Below, one piece after another: positions 40,975 to 53,300 of a DNA stretch of 64,000 nt. The DNA is from Arion vulgaris (Eukaryota; Mollusca; Gastropoda; Stylommatophora; Arionidae). Within the stretch, counting starts at the first letter, position 1, and every line of letters begins with the position of its first letter. Location of the stretch: NCBI GenBank assembly GCA_020796225.1, contig CM036765.1, positions 4,916,228 to 4,980,227 on the forward strand. The letters are read 5' to 3'. A program made the translations under genes and the position numbers. Below the pieces are notes generated by a model. That model saw only the letters and a program-made list of their open reading frames with translations. It did not search any database and was not told the origin of the DNA.

Positions 40975-41190
40975 TTTTGCCGGGCTGTCAAGGAGAGCAA
41001 AGAATAGTAACACTGTGACCTACAAGACATGTCATAAGAGGCAATTGAGGTAGGGGCCTAGGAAGCTGCCTAGTAAATAAAAAGCATCGCAGAATTCGGA
41101 TGTCATGTCTTACTTGTAGGCGCATAACTGGCACAGCGTACAATTGCTGTTGGGCATGAATCACATACAAATCAAAAATTTAAAGTGATA
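40975..41190 (+). mobile_element. SINE-2 copy, tail truncated (left arm of inverted pair)
   Basis: TTGCCGGGCTGTCAAGGAGA to ATCACATACAAATCA. Only about 20 bases separate it from an inverted SINE-2. Confidence 0.82.
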
Positions 41191-41211
41191 TGACATCAAG
41201 AATTCCTCACC

Positions 41212-41418
41212 TTTGTGATTTGTATTTGATCTGAGCCTAAGAGCGATTGTACGTTGTGCCAGTTATGCACCTACAAGTAGGCCAGCACATCCGATTTATG
41301 TGACGCTTTTTATTTACTAGGGTAGCTTCCTAGGCCCTACATCAGTCGCCTCTTACGACATGCCTTGTAAGTCACAGTGGTACTATTCTTTACTCTCTCC
41401 GTGGGCCCCAGCAATGCA
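41212..41418 (-). mobile_element. SINE-2 copy, tail truncated (right arm of inverted pair)
   Basis: TTTGTGATTTGTATTTGATC to CGTGGGCCCCAGCAATGC. With 40975-41190 it forms a potential 200-bp stem. Confidence 0.82.
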
Positions 41419-41639
41419 AGGGCATCGTTCTGTGCTGAATCACAACGTCTGTTGTATCTGTAATGTCCTATTCTGGAGTTGCAATCCTTGCTACAGTTGA
41501 TGCAGAGGAAACTGAAGACTGGATCTGATACATAGGATGGTCTCTCTGCCCTCTGTACTCTCTTTTGCCTCCATATGTGAAACTATCTTATTGACTGTTT
41601 TTATTTTTCCTCGAATTATGAAAGGAAAGACAATGATAA

Positions 41640-42125
41640 GATTGACCACCCCATCTCCAAAGAACTGTGACTTCTCAACACAGCGCTGACCTCCAAAGTA
41701 CTGCAACTTCTCAAACACAGCGATAAGAGCTGACCATGTCTATAGTACAGTGACTTCTCAAAGACAGTGATAAGAGCTGACCACCTCACCCCTAAAGTAC
41801 TGTGACTTCTCAAACACAGCAATAAGAGCTGACCACCTCACCTCCAAAGTACTGTGACTTCTCAAACACAGCGATACGAGCTGACCACCTCACCCCTAAA
41901 GTACTGTGACTTCTCAAACACAGCGATACGAGCTGACCACCTCACCCTTAAAGTACTGTGACTTCTCAAACACAGCGATACGAGCTTACCACCTCACCTC
42001 CAAAGTGCTGCAACTTTTCATACACAGCAATAAGAGCTGACCACCTCACCTCCAAAGTACTGTGACTTCTCAAACACAGCAATAAGAGTTGACTGCATCA
42101 CCTCCAAAGTACTGCAACTTCTCAC
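41640..42125. repeat. 52-bp minisatellite
   Basis: About nine units of CTGTGACTTCTCAAACACAG CGATAAGAGCTGACCACCTC ACCCCTAAAGTA. Confidence 0.93.
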
Positions 42126-42424
42126 ACACTCAACATTCTCCTTTCTCTTTCCACCCCCTTCCCACCGCATTTGTTACTTTATTTATTATTATAACTTTCT
42201 GTCACCATTTATTTTGACACGAGACTGTAGATCTCCGTTGACATTGGATAATTTGGTTAAATTTAGTATTGATATATTCAAGAAAGCGTTACAAGTTTGG
42301 AATTATTTTATTGAGAACATATCAATTTTCAGTTTTACAACTAACAAATGTTGACATTTCATACAGTGTGCAGATTATATCATGTTCTGTGTGGGCAAGC
42401 ATAACATTTCCTGTATTTTCTATG
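42126..42424. other. AT-rich unassigned sequence
   Basis: I see nothing. Confidence 0.4.
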
Positions 42425-43040
42425 GGACATCTCTCAGATGTGATGTGTCTAGTTTGTTAAATGTGACATTCCAGAGAGTGTCTAGTTTGATTAATGTGAA
42501 ACATATCCAATTTTTCTAGTTTTTAAATGTTGACATTCTACAGATGTGATTGTCTGTTTGTATGTGACATCTCAGATGACATTTCTGTATTTTAATGGAC
42601 ATCTCTCAGATGTGATGTGTCTAGTTTGTTAAATGTGACATCTCTCAGATGTGATGTGTCTAGTTTGTTAAATGTGACATCTCTCAGATGTGATGTGTCT
42701 AGTTTGTTAAATGTGACATATTTCAGATGTCCAGTTTGTTAAATGTCTGTCTTGTTGCGGAGCATCTGCGAATGGAATGCGGAGTATCTAGCTCCCATGT
42801 GGAAGATCCGTGTTCAATTCACAGATTGTTTTCTGTTGTGGGCATAAATGACAAATCCTAACCTGAACAGCTTCATGGCAACTGCACTAGCCATTAAATT
42901 CCTCAGTCTCACGTCCTACCTGTCGCCTAAGGCAGGGAGTAACAATAGTTCTGTCTTGTTGGATCTAGTTTTCTAGTTTGTTAAATGTCACATCCCTCAT
43001 GTCAAATGTCATATCTCCAGTTCCTTAAATATGACATTCA
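42425..43040. repeat. 39-bp minisatellite interrupted by SINE-4
   Basis: Units GACATCTCTCAGATGTGATG TGTCTAGTTTGTTAAATGT at 42425-42750. Degenerate units resume at about 42960-43040 after the SINE. Confidence 0.85.
42755..42960 (+). mobile_element. SINE-4 copy inserted in the 39-bp array
   Basis: GAATGGAATGCGGAGTATCT, GTGTTCAATTCACAG (B-box-like), GCAACTGCACTAGCCATTAA and CTCAGTCTCACGTCC. Array sequence lies on both sides (CTTGTTGCGGAGC and CTTGTTGGATC). Confidence 0.7.
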
Positions 43041-43264
43041 TTCTCTGATCACTCATTAATAGACCATGTTATTTCTGATCATATTGTAACAATGATGTCT
43101 AAGTTTTTCTCTCTTCTCATCATTTATTTATATCATTAACTTTTAGTCTCAGTTTCTTATCAAATTAACAGTTGATGTCCAGGGCATGTTTATGGACCCT
43201 TGTGCAACTATGTTGTATTGTGGTGTACTTTGTTGCCTATATTATATATATATGTCATGTCCAC

Positions 43265-44295
43265 ATACTATTACTAGTTGATGTGCACATAAGCTTACTG
43301 TTACTTTAGTTGTATGTGCACATAAGCTTACTGTTACTTTAGTTGTATGTCACATAAATGTTACTTTAGTTGTATGTGCACATAAGCTTATGTTACTTTA
43401 GTTGTATGTGCACATAAGCTTATGTTACTTTAGTTGTATGTGCACATAACATGTTACTTTAGTTGTGTGCACATAAACATGTTACTTTAGTTGTATGTGC
43501 ACATAAGCTTTACTTTAGTTGTATTGTCTAGTTGTATGTCACATAACTTACTGTTACTTTAGTTGTATGTGCACATAACTATGTTACTTTAGTTGTATGT
43601 GCACATAAACTATGTTACTTTAGTTGTATGTCACATAAAGCTTATGTTACTTTAGTTGTATGTGCACATAAGCTTACTGTTACTTTAGTTGTATGTGCAC
43701 ATAAAGCTTATGTTACTTTAGTTGTGTGTGCACATAAACACTGTTACTTTAGTTGTATGTGCACATAAACACTGTTACTTTAGTTGTATGTGCACATAAG
43801 CTTACTGTTACTTTAGTTGTATGTCATAAACACTGTTACTTTAGTTGTATGTCACATAACACTGTTACTTTAGTTGTATGTGCACATAAGCTGTACATGT
43901 TACTTTAGTTGTATGTCACATAAGCATGTTACTTTAGTTGTATGTGCACATAAGCTTACTGTTACTTTAGTTGTATGTGCACATAAGCTTACTGTTACTT
44001 TAGTTGTATGTGCACATAAGCTTACTGTTACTTTAGTTGTATGTGCACATAAGCTTACTGTTACTTTAGTTGTTGTGCACATAACTTATGTTACTTTAGT
44101 TGTATGTGCACATAGCTTATGTACTTTAGTCAATGTTGTCATAACACTGTTACTTTAGTTGTATGTCCACATAAGCACTGTTCTTTAGTTGTATGTGCAA
44201 TAAACATGTTACTTTAGTTTATGTGCACATAAGCACTGTTACTTTGTTGTTGTCACTAACTACTGTTACTTAGTTGTATGTCACATAAGCCTTCT
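43265..44295. repeat. About 33-bp minisatellite with many single-base losses
   Basis: About 30 units of ACTGTTACTTTAGTTGTATG TGCACATAAGCTT. Central units (43.94-44.07 kb) are perfect; outer ones lack bases irregularly. Confidence 0.95.
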
Positions 44296-44589
44296 TATGT
44301 ATACTTAGTATAGTATTCACGCATACATCAGTGTTCCATGGTTGTATCAGCCCCTCTCTATGTATACTATAGTTCCCTCATCCAACGCCCTATGTACACC
44401 ACCTCCGATAGATCAGCCATCTGTTGGTAAAATTTCTAGAAAATTAGACAACTGTCGCAGGATCTTCGCATTCCATTGTCGTTGTATATAGACTAATTCA
44501 TTTAAAAAACACCACAAACATGCTAAATCAAGGTTGCATTATGTTACAAATTAAGTTTTAACACTAAGGAATATTAGTATTATTAACAC

Positions 44590-44995
44590 TTTTCATCAAT
44601 AAATCTTCTTCGTTAGATTGGGATTTCGGATTCTCTAATAAAGGCAGCCATCTGCCTCAGATCATCAGCCACGCCATACAGTTTGTCTTGGACGCTTGTG
44701 TAAGTGGGTCACCTCTTTCTTCTCAAGTCTGCATACTGGGGCAGTTCTGTAGGATATAATTCCTATGATTTCTGCTTTCCCGTTTGTGCCGACCTCTTCC
44801 CGCAGTAAGTTTTGGCCACCCTCGTGATGGTAGGTCTGACATTCTTACTGCGTGGCTAAATCTCGGAGGCAGATTGGCAACTGTAGAATCCGTTATCCCA
44901 TTCCTCATTGTGAGAGGTCGTTGCACCATCTTATGCGCCTTACGGCCTTGTGCATCCGTTTTCTGCGAGCATTTGTTTCGGGTTAGCATTCCCTA
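44590..44995 (-). mobile_element. LINE relic, ORF2 C-terminus
   Basis: Minus strand: FSHAVRMSDLPSRGWPKLTA, GRGRHKRESRNHRNYILQNC and a decayed KTNCMAWLMI end. It resembles WxGHVxRM...GRRxRGRxxxR-type tails. Confidence 0.45.
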
Positions 44996-44999
44996 GCGG

Positions 45000-45114
45000 A
45001 CACATGCATCTGATTTCCGTCAAACCTCCTTAGTCGCTTCTTACGACATGCGTGGCAGGTAACAGTGGTTCTATTTTTACACCCAAATTTGGGTCCCGGT
45101 AACCACTCGGGCGA
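45000..45114 (-). mobile_element. SINE-3 5-prime half
   Basis: AAACCTCCTTAGTCGCTTCT TACGACATGCGTGGCAGGTA ... GGTAACCACTCGGGCG is the reverse complement of the SINE-3 head and core. The tail half is missing. Confidence 0.75.
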
Positions 45115-45692
45115 TCAATAAATAATCATGGACTCACATTTGAATAAAATTGCTGTAAACCATGCAGTGTTATCAAACATATCCACTAAACAGGAATTTT
45201 CGATTTCCCGTCTGAGCTAGTCGGCCTTATGTTGCCGGTGGGCCACAGTACACCCCAAGTGTTACAGAGAAAAACCTTATTGTTACGAGTGAGCAGCGGA
45301 TACAATAGCATTATCTGTATTCACAAATATATCACAGACATATAAAAACCATATATTTGTTCCATCATTATATGTAATACCATATAAATTATTTGTTCCA
45401 TCATTATATATAATACCATATAAATAAATCATATATAAATTGTGATATATATTTCTTTGATATATTTTTATGTATTCTTTCATTTAATAAAGCACTTTAA
45501 AAAAAAAAAAAATATTTTGAAGGAAAGCTTCAATTTATGATCAGGGTGTTTTTTTTTTACAATTGAAGACATATTTGTTTTAATGACGAGTTTGATGAAG
45601 GAATTTAAAGGCCACACTCTTTTGTCGAATCTTGTATATTAAATAAAAGTGTGATGCGAAATATCAGTGATTTGTCTGATAGCAAATTAAAA
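45115..45692. other. AT-rich sequence
   Basis: Contains a tandem pair of about 37 bp (TTTGTTCCATCATTATATGT AATACCATATAAAT) at 45355-45425 and a poly-A run near 45500. Confidence 0.5.
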
Positions 45693-45694
45693 TA

Positions 45695-47963
45695 TGTCTA
45701 ACACCTCATCTGTGTTGTTGTTTTTTGTGTGATTTTGTATAGTCTGTCCATTAATTCGTGAGCACGTTTGAAATTAATTTTCTCGAAAACTACCTGTTGG
45801 ATCTCAGTGATTTTTGCAAGCAGCCTTAGAATATCCATGACGCTAGAGAAATATTTTTTCCAAGAAAATTTGATGTAGTTTGAAATATTTCTTCTTCAGG
45901 TTATATTAAAATCAACCTCACCGGATTGTACACAATAGTAACAGATCTACGGTACACAGACGCGTTGTTCTAAAAATACATTATGGTAACATTGAAATAT
46001 CGTGAGTGAACAACAATTTCACGAATTCCCGTGCACCTAAACCCAGTCGACTTTGAAAGCGGAAAGCATATGACGTTATAATTGGAATACCGTTGTATAG
46101 TTATAGGTGTATCTCGCTATTTGTATGAAGCTATTGTATCATATTTGTTGGCTTATCAAAATTGACATTGATATCACATTCATAATGAGTCTGAAGTGCA
46201 CATTTATAACAATGCAGAAGGTTACAGTTTTACTATACCAACACTTCCGTAGGGAATCTAAGAGAGGGCATCTATATTGCGATATTTATAACCCTGAGAA
46301 ACGAACGCAACTGGCACTTGGTCTGAATAGAGAATCCTTTCCCGATGGATTAAACAGGACACAAAGTGCACTAATGTCAAGCAAGGAAGGAAAAGAACAA
46401 TTGACGACTTTGACATAGATGTCATAAGACGGAGCTCTTGAAAATGTTTGCGACAAATCAACTTGTTACTCTCAAGAAACTGAAATTAAAACTGCAATCA
46501 GATTGCAGCATAGACATTTCTAAAAGTACTCTATGGAAAATTGTAAGAGCCGCCGGCTTCACCTTCAGAAAAACTATAGGCGGCAGGAATATTATTTGTG
46601 AAAAGCCACATTTAATTGCTGCCCGAAGTAAATACCTGAGGCAGATCCGTGAGCGGCAGGCAAGGCTATGATATTGTATATTTGGACGAATCCTGGGTCA
46701 ATGCTCACCACACCAATGCTAAAGAATGGCAATCAGTAGACGGTGAACAGAAAGAAAAATACCAAGCAGCAAAGGCCAGCGTATTATACTAACACATGCA
46801 GGAAGCAATGAAGAAGGTCTTGTCCATGACGCTGGACTTATTTTCCAATCAAAAGTACCGACGGTAGGACTACCACACAGAAATGAATGGACATATTTTC
46901 AGGCACTGGATGGAGAAAGATCTACTTTCAATTCTAAACAGACCATCATGCTTGGTAATGGATAATGCATCCTATCACAACGCAGTATCAGCGGAAGACA
47001 AAGTACCAACTGCATCAAGTACAAAAGATCAAATTAGGACGGCTTGCTAAGGAAAATGTCAGCTTCGATGATACATATTTGAAACCCGAGTTGTTGCACC
47101 TGGTGAGGATGACAAATAAGACAAAGGTGTTTCATATTGACAAAATCATTGCGGAATACGGCCACACGTCTTTGCGACTACCTCCATATCATGCTCCCCT
47201 CAATCCGATAGAGCTTGTCTGGGCTAAAGTAAAAGGACAAGTTGCCGAACAGAACAGGACGTTTAAAATGTGTGATGTTGAAGTTCTGACACGTGAGCCC
47301 CTCTCAATGATAGACATGCAGTTCTGGAAGAAGTGTGTTGAACATGTGCTCGAGAGGAAGACGAGTACTGGCACCGAGATGGATTACAATTTGTCCAGCC
47401 AGTAACAATTATCAACCTCATGGAATCGTGAGATTCGGATGATACAAATCATATTTTGATTACAGACTGAGAAATAGCAACGTTTACATTTCCATATCCA
47501 AATGCGTCTACCATCATACAATTTGTGGTGAAGTTAAGACACCCTGGGGTCTAATGGTGACCGAAGGGAGGACTAACTGTTGCATATTGTATCCAAGTTC
47601 ACGATTGCACATAAAGGGCGACACACTTAATTACTTGACCTATCAAGTTAATATGGAGATACACCTATGAATAGAATTGACATGGACAAATTCTAGGGAT
47701 TACTGTAAAATCTAAAATTTGAGCCCCGTATTTGCAATTGTCATAAAAGATCAAAAGAATTCGCCGATGTGCAAAATCCGTAGCATCTATGGACTACTGG
47801 TTAGCTTTATTTTAGCGTCATGGATATTCTAAGGCTGCATGCAAAAATCACTGAGATCCAACAGGTAGTTTTTTAGAAAATCAATTTCAAACGTGCTCAC
47901 GAATTAATGGACAGACTATACAAAATCACACAAAAAACAACAACACAGATGAGGTGTCAGACA
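45695..47963 (+). mobile_element. IS630-Tc1-mariner-type transposon, 2269 bp, 151-bp TIRs, TA target
   Basis: Inverted ends of equal length, 45695-45845 and 47813-47963, begin TGTCTRACACCTCATCTGTG and differ at only a handful of positions without indels. TA dinucleotides flank at 45693-45694 and 47964-47965. The interior carries one broken transposase gene on the plus strand. Both ends are complete, so it could in principle be mobilised by a relative. Confidence 0.9.
46390..47402 (+). pseudogene. Transposase pseudogene, DDE type with long D-E spacing
   Basis: In order, across at least three frame changes: GRKRTIDDFDIDVIRR; a helix-turn-helix-like segment TLKKLKLKLQSDCSIDISKS TLWKIVRAAGF; IVYLDESWVN (first Asp at about 46685); GSNEEGLVHDAGLIF; TEMNGHIFRHWMEKDLLSIL; LVMDNASYHN (second Asp at about 46961); and LRLPPYHAPLNPIELVWAKV (Glu at about 47211). 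All three catalytic acids are present. About 83 residues separate the second Asp and Glu, far more than the 34 of Tc1. DDE_3-like proteins with this layout are known in invertebrates. It is inactivated here. Confidence 0.85.
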
Positions 47964-47984
47964 TACATTTCCATATTTGAGGTC

Positions 47985-48190
47985 ACATCAAGCATCACAA
48001 TGGCCTAGAGAGAACAATATTAGAGGACAGGGTCCCAGGACGCAGAGGCAGATCAAGAAGAAGAGTGCTCACAAGATATTAAAGAAACCATGAATATGAC
48101 CATCGACGAAGTGGGTGAACTGGCTAGAGACGGAGTGAATTACAGATGCGCTGCAAAGAGAGCAACGTCCTATAAAGGACACGCATCTTG
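47985..48190 (+). mobile_element. LINE relic, ORF2 C-terminus
   Basis: HHNGLERTILEDRVPGRRGR SRRRVLTRY, then a decayed MTIDEVGELARDGVNYR-like text. It matches the GLxRxIxxGxxxGxRxRGRxxxRW tail type. Confidence 0.7.
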
Positions 48191-48194
48191 ATTA

Positions 48195-48970
48195 TGAAGA
48201 TTAGATGTATCTTAGGCAGCGTTCCAGAAAAATTAGAAATATTATTTGCAACAAGTCATTGTCAATTGCTATAAGAGTGAGAGTTTTATAGCCGCCCGAG
48301 TGGTTACCGGGGCCCAAATTTGGTGTAAAGAATAGAACCACTGTTACCTGCCATGCGTGTCGTAAGAGGCGACTACGGAGATTTGGCTGAAATCGGATGT
48401 ACGTGTTCTAAACGTGTAGAAGTCTATGCGTACCAAAGCAATGTGCAACGTATACACGTTCTTGGCAAAGATCACACATATCACAAAGAGTGATTAAAAT
48501 TGGTCGTAAAGAACGAACGCAAAGAAGAAGAAGAGTTTTATATAGTGCTACATAGAACCGATACTGACATACGGATGCGAATCATGGACAATAAACAAAC
48601 AGATAGAAAAATCTCTGAGGGCCACAGAGATATGGTTTTACAGAAGAATGATGAGAATCCATGGATTGCTAAAATGACTAATGTGGAGGTGTTGAATGGG
48701 GTTTTTGTTTTAAGACAGAGAGAAAGCTTATCATCAATATAAGAAAGAGGCGGTCATCATTTTCGGACATGTGATGAGAAGGAAGTTTAGAGCACATTGT
48801 AACAACAGGTAAAATCGAGAGGAGACGAGACAGGGAAGACAGAAGAGAAAATTTAGATAACCTGACTTCATGGCATGGAAGAGCGTCAACATCTGAGATG
48901 ATATCAAACAGCAGAGATTTGTGGAGGTCCATGATAAAGTACACCAGCCGGTACGGCACCTGATGTTGAT
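48195..48970 (+). mobile_element. LINE relic split by SINE-3
   Basis: After the SINE it continues EPILTYGCESWTINKQIEKS, LRATEIWFYRRMMRIHGLLK and MTNVEVLNG (YGCExWT ... MWFYRRMxRI...TNxEVL). Then a GHVMRRKF region. The reading frame is broken at least three times. Confidence 0.78.
48291..48532 (+). mobile_element. SINE-3 copy inserted in the LINE, 10-bp target duplication
   Basis: GCCGCCCGAGTGGTTACCGG to CGCAAAGAAGAAGAA. It is flanked by GAGTTTTATA at 48281-48290 and 48533-48542. Confidence 0.9.
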
Positions 48971-48989
48971 GATGATTAGAGGGACTCGA

Positions 48990-49730
48990 GTTGCAAACAC
49001 AGACCTGTGGATAAAAATAGAACAAGAACCCATGATGACACAGGTTAAGATGATAAAACAGCTGTGGGTAGGGTATACCCTACGGAAGATACAGTCGAGT
49101 GTCACTAGACAAGAACTTGAGTGGAACCAGTAAAGAAAAGGGGACGTCCTAAACAGATCTGGAGACGAAGTCTTCTTGAGGAACTGAAGGATGCTCAACT
49201 ATCCTGGGAGACCATAAAGAAAATTGCCAGAGACTGGGAAAACTGGGCAATAACTGTTGAGGCCCTATGCTCCACTCGGAGAGGAATAGGGAGTAAGAGT
49301 AGTGGGGCTGTGATGGTATGATATAATTGCAAATGGTGAGTTTATGAAAACATGACAGATCCCAGTGAAACAAGTTGTGAAGAAAAGACACTGTTGGATA
49401 GGATACACTGAGAAAATCCGAGGGAATGTAACAAGATAGACCCTTTGAAACTCACAGGAAAGGAAAGAGAGGAAACCTAAGAATACATGGAGGCAGAGAT
49501 TAACGATATACAGAGAGCTGGAGGATATCTAAAGATTGGAAGACATGACACGAGTTAGTTGAGGACATATGTTGCAATCTCAACCTTTCTGAAAGGCTCT
49601 AGAACTATTGCCAGTGCTCCTGCCTCCTCCATTGTCATGCTCAAAGTTTTATTAATGTCCTGGCACCAATGTCATCTTGGTCGTCCCCGTGTCTCGTCTT
49701 CCAGGAACCCATATCCTCCATTATGATTAT
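48990..49730 (+). mobile_element. Two further LINE C-terminal relics in tandem
   Basis: The first: WVGYTLRKIQSSVTRQELEW, KKRGRPKQIWRRSLLEELKD, WETIKKIARDWENWAITVEA and LCSTRRGIGSKS. The second, from about 49326, repeats the same order in decayed form (VGYTLRKSEGM, KGKRGNLRIHGGRD). The minus-strand frames here are shadows. Confidence 0.75.
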
Positions 49731-49744
49731 ATACTTTTTTTCTT

Positions 49745-49942
49745 TAGATCCAGAAGCACTTGAGCTTTCAGCTCTTCGGCTCAGTGCCATGGACATCGTA
49801 ACCCTTCTGTTCGGTGCCACGAACACCGTGAATCTGGGGAACCTGTGGCTTTTCTGCTAGCCAGCGGAATTGAACCCGCACTCACAGAGGGCTAGTCATC
49901 CGCAGTCCAACTCGCTACGAACACGCTGGGCAGGGGGGAATG
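49745..49942 (-). mobile_element. SINE-5 copy
   Basis: Reverse complement: CAGCGTGTTCGTAGCGAGTT GGACTGCGGATGAC (A-box) and GTGCGGGTTCAATTCCGC (B-box). The rest matches the 29.27-kb copy. Confidence 0.8.
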
Positions 49943-50157
49943 ATTATATACTATATCCCTATAACTATACTATACTATTTCTACCATGTGTCATGTGTAT
50001 CAGTCTTGTCTGTATGGCTATTGTAGAAAGCGGACGAACAATAGATACAGCTGATATTCGGTACGCCTTAAAGGGATAGAAGGCGCGTAAACGATTTAAG
50101 TAATGGAGGTGAATCTGCAGCCCTAAACAGACTGTTTGTTTATTTTATTTTCTCTAA

Positions 50158-50510
50158 TCTTGTTTTACCTCACACCGTCAGGATAAGAAGAAATTTCTAA
50201 AACGGGTTTTTGTGAGCGCTTCATAAATAGTGTTTTTCACTGTCTCTTATTTCTGAGGTCAACCTTTTGCGTGGACCGACTTTTGCTTCGTATCCACCGT
50301 ATCGGAGTAACATTGGTCTTTGAGGCGCCCTGTCTGTTGGTAATCTGCTTATGTGGCCGAACCATTTAATTTGTTTCTTAATGAAGTTCAGTGCTGATGT
50401 TGTACCCACTTTTTCCTGATGTCTTCATTTTTAAACTGGCCTCTTCTTGATACTCCTAGAATTTTGTGCAGACACTTCATATCTGTCGTGACTAATTTTC
50501 TAGACTGCAG
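50158..50510 (-). mobile_element. LINE-A 3-prime end, best-preserved C-terminus
   Basis: Minus strand: RKLVTTDMKCLHKILGVSRR, then NFIKKQIKWFGHISRLPTDR, APQRPMLLRYGGYEAK and RKRLTSEIRDSEKHYL, followed by the family tail. It defines the LINE-A consensus used for the other fragments. Confidence 0.82.
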
Positions 50511-50918
50511 GAGTATCAAATAAAACGGGATGTAGCTAGACAAGAGGGCTATACTGGAAGTTAACGAATAGTAAACCAACATTTAACTGGTGTCGTTAGT
50601 TACCACAGGATGAGGATACTAAAGAAGAGATCGAAGTACTTATGTACTGATTGGTTCGATGTGCTGTGATGATGATCGATCAACTAAACTATCATATGTC
50701 TATGTCTACATCCTCGTGAAACGTGAACTGTTTACAGAAGACACACGAAGATACCAAAACATACACGAGCCGTGGGGAGACTGAAATTTCAAGTCTTGTG
50801 TTAGTTAATGAAATATCGTCTTATTGCCGTATAGTGTTTAAATCTAGAAATATCACGTATGATTACAAATTCCTGCAGTCGGAACATGGATATAGAATTC
50901 AAGTCCCATCCGTGTGGT

Positions 50919-51161
50919 GCCAGGGCCTGCTAGGGAAGCAAAGAAAGTACAGCTGTGACCAACAAGACATGTCGTAAGAGGCGAATGATGTAGGACCTAG
51001 AGCAGCTACCCTACTAAATAAAAAGCATCGTAGAAATCAGATGTGCTGGCCTACTTGTAGGAGTATAACAGGCACAACGTACAATCGCTCTTAGGCTCAA
51101 ATCACATACAAATCACAAAGAGTGGTTAACAAGTGGTCGATATGGAGCGTTTGAAGAAGAA
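50919..51161 (+). mobile_element. SINE-2 copy
   Basis: GCCAGGGCCTGCTAGGGAAG to GATATGGAGCGTTTGAAGAA. The core is slightly diverged (AAAGAAAGTACAGCTG). Confidence 0.82.
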
Positions 51162-51292
51162 TCCAAGTTATCCTATGGTTCTGTCCGATTCATCTCCTTA
51201 GTGACATTCGGAATATCAGCCATCTCCATTGCTCCACTTTTTATTACTGTAACCGTGCTTGCAACTGTAGTCCCTTGTAACATTGTTGTACT

Positions 51293-51582
51293 CACCTAGG
51301 ATTGTGATCGTCGCAGATGTCGTAGTGACATTGTTATTCCTGGTATAGTTGTAGATAACTGGTACAGTATGATAAATGATGGCTGATGACGAACATTCTC
51401 ACATGCCAGAGATACCAACTCAAGTCTGATAGGTACAAGATATGATTTTATTGATGGTACTTCTTTAGACATACAAACACGTCTAGTCGTGTCCATTGCA
51501 TATTTTGGTCTCCTTCTATTTACTCATCGTCGCTATTCGTTACTACCCAACTACGTCAATTAGTTTCCCTACGTCGATGTCT
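51293..51582. repeat. Left inverted repeat arm
   Basis: Begins CACCTAGGATTGTGATCGTC, ends TCCCTACGTCGATGTCT. Pairs with 53981-54267. Confidence 0.85.
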
Positions 51583-52889
51583 CGTTTTTATGTGTTGCTA
51601 TTCTGCCTGGAGAGTGCAAACACTAAGTCTCTGCTAATATATATTTACAACCTATAATCTATAACCTAAAGCTATCTGTCTGATCCGCCAGTTGCCCCCC
51701 TGGGCTCTAGGACACTCTGACACTGTTACACTCCCCGGGCGACTTCGCCGACGACACGGCGGCGAAACCCTCTGCAGCACAGGAAATCTATCAGGGTTCA
51801 TTAGGGTTGTGAGAGTTGAATGGGCACAAGTCGCCACACGTCGCGAGACGTGGCTCCACAACAACTAAACTATAACAGCCGACCATGGTCGAAAGGAAAG
51901 GAAAAACCTGACGGGATCTCAGGAGGACCCGAGTTGAATGAGCTACTTGGGAACTAGTCGCCACACGTCGGTAAACGTGGCTCATCAACGGGTCCCGAGT
52001 GACCATGGCAGACATCAAAGTAAACCCTCTGTGCTCATGTGCTGAAACAAAGTATTATTGGAAATTCAGTCAACACATTTCATGGGAAAAATAAATAGAG
52101 AAAAGCGCCACATATTCTCCAGGCGATCCAACAGCATGACAACTTGCAGTCAGCGCCGGCAACTGACCAAGGTGAGGTGGCTGCACTTGGGCATCCCATC
52201 CTCACATGTCGTAGGAAGGGCGAAGGGCGGCACACCTATCGCTTGTCACTGTCTCTATGTCTTTTCATCAATTGTCAGAGTCTTGTCATGCAATCTGAAA
52301 ACTCAAACAACAAAAAAACAAGTTACATTGTGAAATGGAACAAAATATATAATGTTAAAATCATCACATTATACAACGTCCATGATGTGAAATCAACCAA
52401 CCCCCACCCCTAGGGAAAAGCGAAACTGCCCAACATCAACTTCGCTTGCTATTAGTCATAGAAAGCAAACGAAAATCGCATTATCCATCACAACTTAAAG
52501 CATATAATGTGAAACTCAACACATCATACAACCTCCATGGGGTAATAATAACCAACTCCCAATCCCTAGGGAAAAAATTGAATTAATCTCCAAAATTAAC
52601 ACTTCTCAAATATCTGTCATTGGAGTCCAGAAAACTTTTGATAATCCATCAGAGCTCTGGCTTACGTATCCAAGAAGCAATTTCACACCAAAACATTCAC
52701 AAATTAATCAATTGAACATGGAACACACTACAACAATGGTGTTGAGAAAAATACAAAACAACAACTGCCTACCGTGTTTAGTCACGATCGTGGACCTGAC
52801 TCTGCGGCTATGTAAGTCATTTTTATATCTGTTTACAAGGTTCGTTTTATGCCTAGTATTCTGCTCCTATGCCCTATTGTCAGTTAAGC

Positions 52890-53300
52890 GACCGGTGTCT
52901 ACCCCTGTCAAGACATCTATTACTCTTTCAAAGCTTGTCAAAGCTACAGTGCGCGTCTGTAAACTGCTCACTCCATTGTCCGCTTCCTACAGGAAGGTGC
53001 ACCCGTAAAGACATTGTCTATACTCTTCAATCAAAGCCTCGTCTTAATTTATTGTCCTTCCTCAGGGAAGGTGACCGGCGTGTTACCCCGGTCAAGAATT
53101 CTATACTCTTCAATCAAAGCTCTCGTCTTAATTTTATTGTCCTTCCTACAGGAAGATGACCGGCTTTTAGTTTTTACTCTCTCTCCCGGTCCCAAAAGGT
53201 ATCAATTTCGTCTATACTCTTCAATCAAAGCTCTCGTCTTAATTTTATTGTCCTTCCTACAGGGAAGGTGACCGGCATGTCTACCCCCCGGTCAAGGAAG
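52890..53300. repeat. About 90-110 bp tandem units inside the inverted-repeat element
   Basis: Four units with TCTATACTCTTCAATCAAAG CTCTCGTCTTAATTTTATTG TCCTTCCTACAGGGAAGGTG ACCGGC. Each has a CCTTCCTACAGGGAAGG palindrome. Confidence 0.85.

Noticed and set aside
51296..51496. Identical 57-residue peptides on opposite strands at 51.3 and 54.1 kb, suggestive of a conserved protein
   Set aside because: The DNA itself is a near-identical inverted repeat, so peptide identity carries no evidence of coding selection.
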